Assembly: GCA_016709145.1 (NCBI GenBank)
Contig: JADJEK010000001.1
Span: 186,001-250,000, forward strand
Direction: 5' to 3'
Length of the DNA stretch: 64,000 bases
Origin: Planctomycetota bacterium
GTDB taxonomy: Bacteria; Planctomycetota; B15-G4; JADJEK01
Below the pieces are notes generated by a model. It saw only the letters and a program-made list of their open reading frames with translations. It searched no databases and was not told where the DNA came from. The first letter of the stretch is position 1. The number at the start of each line of letters is the position of its first letter. Positions 17,136 to 24,417 of this stretch are shown here, in pieces. The position numbers and the translations under genes are program-made.

Positions 17136-18596
17136 TCACACTCCGTCCTGAAGCGTTCGTCGGCCCGCTACGGTGATTCGATACCGCTGCTTCGAACTCC
17201 TCGGCTTGTCCGGGATCGTCATTTCGAGAAGTCCTGCCTGGAGCAGGGGCGCGACGACTTGGTCCCGGAACTTCGTCCGGTCGGTTCGGCCCGACGGGAT
17301 CATGAGCTCCGCAAGCGCGCGTGGATCGACTGCGAGTTCCAGGACTTCAACTTGGTTCGGACTTAGTGCCGACTTGGTGCCTACTTGGTGCCGGCCCGGC
17401 ACCAAGTTCGTCACCGCAGCGACGATCTCGGCCTTGAACGTCACGGTGACGGCGCCCGAACCCTCGGTGAACGTGGGCTCCGCGATGCCGTACGCGCGGC
17501 ACGCCTCAATGACCCGGTTGGTGCCTCGGCCCCAAACCTCGATGGCGCCCGTGCGGTGGAATGCGCCCGCGATGAGGGGGTTCCGCGGAATCGAGCGGTG
17601 CTCCTGCGTGAGCAGCTCGGCGCGAATGCCGGTCGGGAAGTCGCCGATGCTGTGGATCTCGATGCGATCGTCGAAGACGGCGATGGCGACGTACGAGCTC
17701 GGGTTGCTTACGTCGCGGTGGATGACGGCGTTGATGACGATCTCGCGCAGCGCCTCCGCGGGCACCGGCAGTCGGTCCTCGCGGTTGATCGCGCCCTTCG
17801 GGAAGCGCGCGGACAATGGCAGCGTCCGATCGAGCCACGCGATCGCCTCGCGGACCATCGCGAACGCGTGCAGGTGCTCCTGCTTGTTGTCGAGGATGTC
17901 GCCGGTGATCTTCGTGCCCCGGAAGCGCCCAAGCTTGAGCAGCGCCTGAGGATAGTCGGGCAGGAACTTCGTCCCGTAGAGCATCTGCGCGGCCTGCGTG
18001 ATCTGCCCGTCGATGCGCAGGCCGAGCCGGTCGAGGATGTCGCCGACATCCATGCTCGTGCCGGCCGAGAGCCGCCGCTGCTCGATGGCCGTTGCACGCG
18101 TGCGCAGGATCTCCTCGCGGTCGAGGTCTCCGAGGCGCACACCCACCGCGGGCTGGTTCTCCCAGCGATGCCGACTGTGGTTGCGATCGAGGAGCAGGCG
18201 CGCGTACTCCACCTGCGACATCACCGTGGTCGTCGAGCCCACGCGCTTGTACGGCTTCGACTCGAAGACGAACGGCGCGAACTGCCGGGAGGGCGCGGCC
18301 TCGAGCACGATCACCTGACGGCCGCGCCCGACGTCGATCCGGATCATCTCGACGCGCGCCGGCGGTTCAAAGCGGCCGAGCATCGCCGCGATGTCTCGGA
18401 GCGCGATGTCGGCGACGTCCTGGCCCACGAGCTTGCCGTTGGGTGCGACGCCGATCAGCACCTTGCCGCCGTCGCCGTTGAGGAGGGCGCACAGCGTCTC
18501 GCCGGCGCGCTTCAGCTCGGCGGTCGAGCGCTTGAACTCGAGCGTCTCGGACTCGCCTTGGGCGATGAGCTGGGAGAGCTCGAATGGCACCGTCAT
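17136..18596 (-). CDS. Schlafen AlbA_2 domain / RecG-related ATP-binding protein
   Basis: A 486-aa protein of the COG2865 type. The AlbA_2 (Schlafen) domain comes first, with ESETLEFKRSTAE and LCALLNGDGGKVLIGV. A helical middle region is next, then a GHKL-like ATP-binding part (LREIVINAVIHRDVSN, IEIHSIGDFPTGI, GRGTNRVIEAC). A C-terminal winged-helix ending TIPDKPRSSKQRYRIT is shared with the paralogue at 19276-20844. Such proteins are presumed nucleic-acid-binding regulators and are frequent in type I restriction loci. The ATG at 18596 overlaps the stop of a 44-aa ORF by four bases. An upstream in-frame start at 18749 exists but would overlap that ORF. Confidence 0.83.
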   Translation of the reverse strand: MTVPFELSQLIAQGESETLEFKRSTAELKRAGETLCALLNGDGGKVLIGVAPNGKLVGQDVADIALRDIAAMLGRFEPPARVEMIRIDVGRGRQVIVLEAAPSRQFAPFVFESKPYKRVGSTTTVMSQVEYARLLLDRNHSRHRWENQPAVGVRLGDLDREEILRTRATAIEQRRLSAGTSMDVGDILDRLGLRIDGQITQAAQMLYGTKFLPDYPQALLKLGRFRGTKITGDILDNKQEHLHAFAMVREAIAWLDRTLPLSARFPKGAINREDRLPVPAEALREIVINAVIHRDVSNPSSYVAIAVFDDRIEIHSIGDFPTGIRAELLTQEHRSIPRNPLIAGAFHRTGAIEVWGRGTNRVIEACRAYGIAEPTFTEGSGAVTVTFKAEIVAAVTNLVPGRHQVGTKSALSPNQVEVLELAVDPRALAELMIPSGRTDRTKFRDQVVAPLLQAGLLEMTIPDKPRSSKQRYRITVAGRRTLQDGV

Positions 18597-18727
18597 GCCT
18601 CCCGCAGTGTTCGAACAAAGGGATCGTCCGCGTGACGATACCCACGAAGCAGGAAGGTCATCCATCCGCTGAGCTCGCGGCCCTGGACAGCTTGGGAGAG
18701 GGCGAGCTTGGGCGTCGGGGAGTTCAT
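18593..18727 (-). CDS. Tiny ORF translationally coupled to the AlbA_2 gene
   Basis: A 44-aa reading frame from ATG 18727, MNSPTPKLALSQAVQG followed by RELSGWMTFLLRGYRH and an acidic end, with its TGA inside the ATG of the following AlbA_2 gene (ATGA, 18593-18596). It has no recognisable domain. Support comes from the exact four-base overlap, the same junction used through the upstream restriction operon, and from similarity of its start to that of the frame at 16762-17076. It could be a leader peptide for coupling or a small partner protein; it could also be the tail of a decayed gene. Confidence 0.5.
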   Translation of the reverse strand: MNSPTPKLALSQAVQGRELSGWMTFLLRGYRHADDPFVRTLREA

Positions 18728-18776
18728 CGTCTCCCTCGTCGTCGAGCACGTGGGAGGCTTGACGTCGCGCGAATCT

Positions 18777-19076
18777 TCACGCCAGCCATCGTCGGCAAGC
18801 GTCGAACAGCGTCCAGACGTTCATGGCGACGCAGACCCCGAGGACGACGCGGCCGAGTTTCGGCGTTCGACGCCAGGACGCGTAGGTCAGCAGTAGCGCG
18901 AGCATCGCCGCGGCCATCGCCTTGAGCAGGATCGGTCGGTAGTCGCTGGTGGCGAACGTGACCGTGTCGAGACCCAGACCGTACAGGGTCAGCAACAGGG
19001 TGCCGACGTACGCGAACGCGACGAGCATGCCGCGGCGCCGGGTGGGAGGACTTGTTGCGGGATCTTCAGGCTTCAA
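18777..19076 (-). CDS. Small three-helix membrane protein
   Basis: A 99-aa protein with three hydrophobic segments (VAFAYVGTLLLTLYGLGL, AMAAAMLALLLTYASW, VVLGVCVAMNVWTLF). If translation starts at the TTG at 19076 it overlaps the end of the 59-aa gene upstream by 11 bases; an in-frame ATG at 19028 gives an 83-aa product that keeps all three segments. The positive-inside pattern (PPTRRRG before the first helix) favours the longer form. Family unknown. It lies at the 3' end of the restriction operon. Confidence 0.55.
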   Translation of the reverse strand: MKPEDPATSPPTRRRGMLVAFAYVGTLLLTLYGLGLDTVTFATSDYRPILLKAMAAAMLALLLTYASWRRTPKLGRVVLGVCVAMNVWTLFDACRRWLA

Positions 19077-19245
19077 GCTCTGCCGCCCACGCGATGCGAC
19101 CGCGCGCCTCGGCCATGGCGAGCTCGGCCGATGCGCAGATCGAAGTCGCGTACTTGCCCTGCGGAATCCATGTCATCTCCACGGGGTCGTCGGAGAACCG
19201 CTGCTCTTCGAAGCCGTACGAGCCGTTGGCGCGCTGGAAGATCAC
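19066..19245 (-). CDS. 59-aa conserved-looking hypothetical protein
   Basis: A short frame from GTG 19245 to the stop at 19066. It begins VIFQRANGSYGFEEQRFSDD, continues DPVEMTWIPQGKYATS and ends with an Ala/Glu-rich helix. The alternation of strands and a terminal helix, with no Arg bias, reads like a real small domain rather than an antisense frame. A stop codon lies in frame five codons before the GTG. It follows the AlbA_2 gene after 30 bases and overlaps the next gene's TTG start, so it belongs to the same transcript. No Shine-Dalgarno was found and no function is recognised. Confidence 0.6.
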   Translation of the reverse strand: MIFQRANGSYGFEEQRFSDDPVEMTWIPQGKYATSICASAELAMAEARGRIAWAAELEA

Positions 19246-19275
19246 GATCCGGCGCGAGGCCTACGCGGGATCCCT

Positions 19276-20844
19276 TCACCGGCCGCCTCCGCGCTTCGCG
19301 GCGAGCTTCGCCTTGCCAGCCTCGGTCAGCCGATAGCGCTGGAGGCGGCTGTTCGGCTTGTCGGGGATGGTCATCTCGATGAGGCCATCCGCGAGCGCCG
19401 GGTTGATGTAGCGCTCGCGCAGGTGGGTCTTGTCGCGGAGCTTCAGATGCGCGCGTAGCCCAGCTCCGTCGAGGTCTCCTCCCTCAAGAGCGACGAGAAG
19501 CCGCTCGACGGGATCGCCGACTGGTGGGGTGACTGGTGGGGTGACTGGTGGGGTGACTGGTGGGGTGACTGACTCCCCGGCGCGGACTTTCCCTCGGGGT
19601 CGGATGCGGTCGGCGTCCGACGTCGGGTTCACCCACGCCCACTTGATCCACACTCCGTTGCCGTCCGACTCGACCGTCGGCTCGGGCGTTCCTTGTGCGC
19701 GGCAAGCCTCGGCGATGCGTTCGTAGCCACGGCCCCATGCTTCGATGAGCCCGGTGCGGAAGAACGTGCTGGCGACGTCGGGGTTGTGCGGCTGGGAGTT
19801 GTGCTTGCTGAGCAAGGTCGCCGCCGTCCACGAGGGCGGCAGCGGGCCGGAGTTGAAGATCGACAGGCTGTCGGTCTCGACACGGATCTGGATCGGGTTC
19901 CCCGAGCTGTAGTCCTTGTGAATGAGCGCGTTCAGGAGCGCTTCGCGCAGGGCGTCGCGTGGCACCGGGAATGTCTCGCTGCGCGCGATGCCTCGGTAGC
20001 TGATCCACGCCACCATGTACTTCGTGTGGAGAAGCTCGAGCGTCTTGTCCATCTGGGTGAACAGGTCTCCGTGCACCTCGTCGTGGAACGCGAGGTCGGC
20101 GCCGCCCCGGAACATGCCGATCTTCACCCAGGCGCCGGTGACCCAGCGCTCGGGATCTTCGTGGAAGAGCAGCAGTGCCGCTCGCTTGAGCATGCCTGTC
20201 TCGGTCAAGCGAAGGCGCTCGATGAGTTCGGCGCGACTCACCGACAGCGAACCCGGCGGCATGCGATCGCTGTTGCGCGCGTAGGCTTTGAAGCGCCTGA
20301 AGGCCTCGGCGCTCAGGTCCTTGGCCCCCACGTTGGGGACCGGCGCGCCGTCCCACGTGCGGCCGAACTTGCGCAAGAGGAACGTCGAGAGTGCGTTGCC
20401 CGTGAGCTGCTGCTTCGTGCCGCCCGAGCGGAAGTGGTACTCGCCTTTGTAGCTGATCGGCGTCGGCGAGGCTTCGACGGCGATCTCGACGAGGTCCTTG
20501 CCCTTCTTAGTGACGGCACGCACCGGCACCACGAGGCCGAGTGTGTCGCGGATCTTGTTGGGCAGATCGACCAGCAGGCGATCGGCGTCACCTACACCGA
20601 CAGGCTCGCCCTTGTCGTTCATACCAATGATGAGCGTGCCGCCGTCGGCGTTGGCGAAGCCGCACAACCACTTCAGATACTCGTCGCGCCACGACTCCTT
20701 CCACTCGACGAGGTGCGTCTCGCCGGACTGTCTCCGCGCCGCGGAGACGTTCTTGGGGGCAGCCGCGCGGGGACTTTGTGCAAGGGGGGCCTGCACGATT
20801 GCGGTCTTCTTCGAGGGCGCCTTCTTGCCGCGCGAGGTGGTCAC
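19276..20844 (-). CDS. Schlafen AlbA_2 domain / RecG-related ATP-binding protein (restriction operon member)
   Basis: A 522-aa paralogue of the protein at 17136-18596. A Lys/Ala-rich leader (about 1-40) precedes the AlbA_2 domain (HLVEWKESWRDEY, ANADGGTLIIGMND). A helical middle region, a GHKL-like ATP-binding part (LREALLNALIHKDYSS, LSIFNSGPLPPSW, WGRGYERIAEAC), a Thr-Pro-Pro-Val linker and a winged helix ending TIPDKPNSRLQRYRLT follow. The start is a GTG at 20844 overlapping the preceding stop by four bases (GTGA). COG2865-type proteins are often embedded in type I restriction loci, where their role is undefined; DNA binding or nucleotide-dependent regulation is the usual proposal. Confidence 0.85.
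   Translation of the reverse strand: MTTSRGKKAPSKKTAIVQAPLAQSPRAAAPKNVSAARRQSGETHLVEWKESWRDEYLKWLCGFANADGGTLIIGMNDKGEPVGVGDADRLLVDLPNKIRDTLGLVVPVRAVTKKGKDLVEIAVEASPTPISYKGEYHFRSGGTKQQLTGNALSTFLLRKFGRTWDGAPVPNVGAKDLSAEAFRRFKAYARNSDRMPPGSLSVSRAELIERLRLTETGMLKRAALLLFHEDPERWVTGAWVKIGMFRGGADLAFHDEVHGDLFTQMDKTLELLHTKYMVAWISYRGIARSETFPVPRDALREALLNALIHKDYSSGNPIQIRVETDSLSIFNSGPLPPSWTAATLLSKHNSQPHNPDVASTFFRTGLIEAWGRGYERIAEACRAQGTPEPTVESDGNGVWIKWAWVNPTSDADRIRPRGKVRAGESVTPPVTPPVTPPVTPPVGDPVERLLVALEGGDLDGAGLRAHLKLRDKTHLRERYINPALADGLIEMTIPDKPNSRLQRYRLTEAGKAKLAAKRGGGR
19519..19566. repeat. Four in-frame 12-bp units encoding TPPV repeats
   Basis: The unit GACTGGTGGGGT occurs four times without change, plus a five-base partial copy, inside the AlbA_2 gene. 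On the coding strand it encodes repeated Thr-Pro-Pro-Val between the ATP-binding region and the C-terminal winged helix. Because the unit is 12 bases, gain or loss would alter linker length without shifting the frame. Confidence 0.9.
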
Positions 20845-21728
20845 TGCGACGACTCCTTGATGTCGCGCTCGGTGTCTCGGGCGCCCCAGCGCGGGGCGAG
20901 ACGCAGGAGCGCCGCAGTCATCGCGATGGCGAGGTCTGCGTCCTCGCGCTCGTAGTGCGTCGCTCCGTGATGAACTGGGCTTGCGAAGATGTGGGTGGCC
21001 GAGCGAATCAGAACGAAGCGCTCGCGTTCTGAAAGATCAATGCGCTTGGCTTTCACGATGCGTTCCAGCTCGCCTGAGCCCTCTTTCGGGGCACCATTGA
21101 GGCGCTCCACCGCAATACGGCAGGCAGCGATAGCGTCGCTGTACCGACCTTCATTCCTCGCTGCGACGCCGCGTGCCAGGTGCCCTCCAGCGTCCGATGT
21201 CGCGGGCGGCAAACGCAGCTCCGTGATGATCGAGTCGCAGTAACCGACACTATTGAGCACCGCGAGCCACTGTTCCTTCGGCACCTCGAACGCACGTTGT
21301 TCGACCGTCGGCACGACCTCGATGCCGGGTGCATACCCTTGGTGTTGCGCAAGTCGTACCGGATGCGCGACCAGCGTCATGAACAACGCGATCGAGCCTC
21401 CATCGCGCGCAGTCTCCAGCGCAACGAGTGCCTGAGTCGACAGCGACAGCGTGAAGGGAACCGAAGCCGTCGAGGAGTGGATTGGGGGCGAGACCAGACT
21501 CGTTGGGTTCGGCAATGCGAAGCCGAGGTTCAGCTCGCCGCGAGCGAAGCGCGCCGTGACCTCGCTTGGCTGGGGCACGAGGGAGATCGGGCCGTTCTCC
21601 TTCCACGGCCATTCGACCAAGCGGAACGCGACGTCGATGTGCAGCTGCGCGCCGCCAGCGATTCTGCTTCCGCGCACGGTGGCCCCCGTCGCATCCGCGA
21701 CGGTGCGCTGTCCGACCTGCCAGGTCAT
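20841..21728 (-). CDS. Unrecognised protein embedded between hsdS and the AlbA_2 gene
   Basis: A 295-aa protein with no family I can name. The first 170 residues look beta-rich, with several strands and few charged helices. From about 180 it becomes helical, beginning LARGVAARNEGRYSDAIAAC in a TPR-like way and continuing with RSATHIFASPVHHGATHY. The Arg/His-rich helical end could suggest a HEPN-like fold, but no clear R-x4-6-H motif is present. It shares four-base overlaps with both neighbours (ATGA with hsdS at 21725-21728 and GTGA with the AlbA_2 gene at 20841-20844). This strongly implies co-translation with the restriction system and a joint role. Confidence 0.75.
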   Translation of the reverse strand: MTWQVGQRTVADATGATVRGSRIAGGAQLHIDVAFRLVEWPWKENGPISLVPQPSEVTARFARGELNLGFALPNPTSLVSPPIHSSTASVPFTLSLSTQALVALETARDGGSIALFMTLVAHPVRLAQHQGYAPGIEVVPTVEQRAFEVPKEQWLAVLNSVGYCDSIITELRLPPATSDAGGHLARGVAARNEGRYSDAIAACRIAVERLNGAPKEGSGELERIVKAKRIDLSERERFVLIRSATHIFASPVHHGATHYEREDADLAIAMTAALLRLAPRWGARDTERDIKESSQ

Positions 21729-22912
21729 GAGAGCTTTCCTGAGAAGGCGCGGGCGACGAGGGTATTGAATAGGTCCTCGGTCGCTGTATCCGTCGTCATC
21801 CTCGCCGTCACCGCTCGTACACGAAGAGTCACCCTCGCGAACTCTCGCTGGCGTTCGATTGGAGGCACCGGAATCCGCAGTGCCTTGATGAGCCCGAGGT
21901 TGAGCCCGCTCATGATCGCGCCACGATTCGCAGCGGTAATCTGCTGAAGGACCTCAGGATGCCTGAAGAGTGCCTGGGATACGAACTCGGGTTCGGCTTG
22001 CTTCCGATCGAGGGTGATCGTTGCGAGGTGCTTCGTCGTGATTGCCGTCGGAATGTCGTCAGGCACAACCGCCGACCTGCCAGTGGTGCCCATGATCGTG
22101 ACGATCACGTCGCCAGGGCGCACTGTGTAGCGTCGTAGGTCGTCGTACTTCTCCCGCGTGATGAAGCGTCGCTCCCCCCACGCGAAGCGGTTCTGCACCG
22201 CGTTGTCGATGCCCAGAACTGCGATGCCATCATCGACGAACTCGGAGTGACGAAGGTCGCTACCGAACGGGCCGGTACGCATCGCGTTGGGAACCTTCGC
22301 AGCAAGACTCTCGATTGTCCTCACCGGCCACGTCGGGTAGTCGCGCGCAGCAGGGCCCACCCTCTCCAGGAACGCCGAGCGCAGCAGCTCCTCGGTGAGG
22401 GCGATGGCCTCCTTGCGCTTGCGGCGAATGGCGTCGGCCTTGTCGAGGATGTCGGCGATGCGGCGCTGCTCCGAGGATTCAGGGAGCGAGACCTGAATCT
22501 CTGCCACCTGGGATGGTCTTGCACGGAGAAGAGAGCCCCCGACTCCAGCCACCGTGTTCATTAACTGTCTGTGAAAGCCGTCGCTCGTCAGAAAGTGACG
22601 GAGATAACGGGGGTCAGCTATCGCAGCGCGGAAGACGATCCATTCACCCGACGCGATGATTCGATGCGAGGTGTGTTGCCCAACTATCCATGCGCGACGA
22701 ATGTGCGGAACGATTCGTGACAGCAGCACATCGCCAGTCCTAATGATCTGCTTTGCCGAACCGATCTCGGCGCCGCGCACGATCTCGGGCGCTCCGACGT
22801 CAAATGATGGGATGCTATATAAGCAGAACTTCTCATCCAGATGACGCGCCGGATCGATGCTTCCATCCCGAATGGGCATGAGCTCCGCAAGCCGAACACG
22901 GGCCTGACTCAA
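21725..22912 (-). CDS. hsdS: Type I restriction-modification specificity subunit
   Basis: A 395-aa S subunit with the usual two target-recognition domains, each followed by a conserved helix. TRD1 covers about 1-140 and ends in LPESSEQRRIADILDKADAIRRKR. TRD2 covers about 180-345, with RTGPFGSDL and GDVIVTIMGTTGR, and is followed by PPIERQREFARVTLRV. S subunits bridge two HsdM and choose the bipartite DNA site; the site cannot be read from sequence. The start is TTG at 22912, overlapping the hsdM stop by four bases (TTGA). A rare start here may set the S:M ratio. Confidence 0.93.
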   Translation of the reverse strand: MSQARVRLAELMPIRDGSIDPARHLDEKFCLYSIPSFDVGAPEIVRGAEIGSAKQIIRTGDVLLSRIVPHIRRAWIVGQHTSHRIIASGEWIVFRAAIADPRYLRHFLTSDGFHRQLMNTVAGVGGSLLRARPSQVAEIQVSLPESSEQRRIADILDKADAIRRKRKEAIALTEELLRSAFLERVGPAARDYPTWPVRTIESLAAKVPNAMRTGPFGSDLRHSEFVDDGIAVLGIDNAVQNRFAWGERRFITREKYDDLRRYTVRPGDVIVTIMGTTGRSAVVPDDIPTAITTKHLATITLDRKQAEPEFVSQALFRHPEVLQQITAANRGAIMSGLNLGLIKALRIPVPPIERQREFARVTLRVRAVTARMTTDTATEDLFNTLVARAFSGKLS

Positions 22913-24417
22913 AGCATCGCCTCCAATTCGCCCAATTCCTTCGCGATCTCCGCTTCGAGCTTCCGCAGCTTGGCGATGATCTTCTTCGGCGGGTCGTACT
23001 CGACCGCTTCGTGCTTCGTCTCCTTGTAGCGGTTGATCGAGAGGTCGAAGTCCTTGGCCTCGATGTCGGCCACCGGCACCATGAAGTGCTTCGCCGTCCT
23101 GTCGGTGTCCTTCTTCGCGCTCCGCTTCCGCCAGCGCTCGAGCGCGTCGGGTAGGTCGTTCTCGCTCACCTCGTCGCGCTTGTCGTCGAGCGACAAGCCG
23201 TCGGCGCCGACGTCGTAGAAGAAGACATGGTCGGTCCTGCCGCCTTTGGTGAACACCAGGATCGCCGTCGACACCCCCGCGTACGGCTTGAACACACCGC
23301 TCGGTAGCGAAATGACCGCCTCGAGCTGGTGGCCCTTCACCAGCATGGCGCGCAGCGCGGAGTGCGCCTTGCTCGACCCGAACAGCACGCCGTCGGGCAC
23401 GATGGTCGCGCTTCGTCCGCCCTTCTTGAGCATGCGGAGGATGAGCGCGACGAAGAGCAATTCAGTCTTCTTCGTCTTTACCGCCTGCGTCAGCGTCGGG
23501 TGAACGTCTCCCTCGTCGAGACTGCCCTTGAATGGCGGATTGGCGAGGATGACGTCGAAGCCGTTGGTCGCCTGCTTCGTGAATTTCTCGGGGAAGCTAT
23601 TCGACAGCGTGTCCTGGTAATGAATGTCGGGGTTGTCGACCCCGTGGAGCATCAGGTTCATCGACGCGATGCGGAGCATGGTCGCGTCGAAGTCGAAGCC
23701 GTGGAACATCCCGTTCTGGATGTGCGCGCGGTACGGCTCCAGCTTGTCGCCGGTGTAGATGACCTCGCCGTTCTCGCCCTTGAGACGGCCCTGCGGCGAG
23801 GTGTGCTCCTTGAGCAGGTACTGCATCGTCTCGACGAGGAAGCCCGCCGTGCCGCACGCCGGGTCACCGATCGTCTCGGTGGGCTTGGGCTCCAAGAGCT
23901 CCACCATGAAGCGGATGATGTGGCGGGGCGTGCGGAACTGGCCGTTGATGCCCGCCGTCGTGAGCTTGCTGAGCAAGTACTCGTAGAGATCGCCCTTCGC
24001 GTCGCCGTCGGTGATGGGCAGCTTGTCGATCATGTTCACCGCCGAGACCAGGAGGCTCGGCTTCTGGATCATGAGCTGCGCGTCCTGCATGTACTCGGCG
24101 AACGTCGTCCCGCCGTTCAGCTTGCGGAAGTGCGGGAACACCTCGTCGCGCACCACCCGCAGCATCTCGGCGGCGTCCTTCTGCTTGAAGTTCTTCCAGC
24201 GACGCGGGTCGGTCGGGCCCTTGAAGCGGCCGCGGAACTCCTTCTTGGTGCGCTCTGCCTTGCGCTCGCCGGTGGTCTCCATCACGTCGAGCAGCCGCGC
24301 GAACATGAGGAACGAGATCTGCTCGATGACGGTGAGCGGGTTGGTGATGCCGCCGGTCCAGAACTCGGTCCAGAGCTTATCGATGTCGTTCGTCTGAGGC
24401 GTGGTCAGGGTGCTCAT
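22909..24417 (-). CDS. hsdM: Type I restriction-modification N6-adenine methyltransferase subunit
   Basis: A 502-aa M subunit. An N-terminal helical HsdM_N domain (about 10-140) precedes the N6_Mtase domain with AdoMet motif I DPACGTAGF (185-193) and catalytic motif IV NPPF (293-296). A Lys/Glu-rich helical C-terminus contacts HsdS. It methylates adenine in the site recognised by HsdS and is also required for restriction. The ATG at 24417 overlaps the hsdR stop by four bases (ATGA). Length and motifs are complete, so the methylase should be active. Confidence 0.95.
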   Translation of the reverse strand: MSTLTTPQTNDIDKLWTEFWTGGITNPLTVIEQISFLMFARLLDVMETTGERKAERTKKEFRGRFKGPTDPRRWKNFKQKDAAEMLRVVRDEVFPHFRKLNGGTTFAEYMQDAQLMIQKPSLLVSAVNMIDKLPITDGDAKGDLYEYLLSKLTTAGINGQFRTPRHIIRFMVELLEPKPTETIGDPACGTAGFLVETMQYLLKEHTSPQGRLKGENGEVIYTGDKLEPYRAHIQNGMFHGFDFDATMLRIASMNLMLHGVDNPDIHYQDTLSNSFPEKFTKQATNGFDVILANPPFKGSLDEGDVHPTLTQAVKTKKTELLFVALILRMLKKGGRSATIVPDGVLFGSSKAHSALRAMLVKGHQLEAVISLPSGVFKPYAGVSTAILVFTKGGRTDHVFFYDVGADGLSLDDKRDEVSENDLPDALERWRKRSAKKDTDRTAKHFMVPVADIEAKDFDLSINRYKETKHEAVEYDPPKKIIAKLRKLEAEIAKELGELEAML

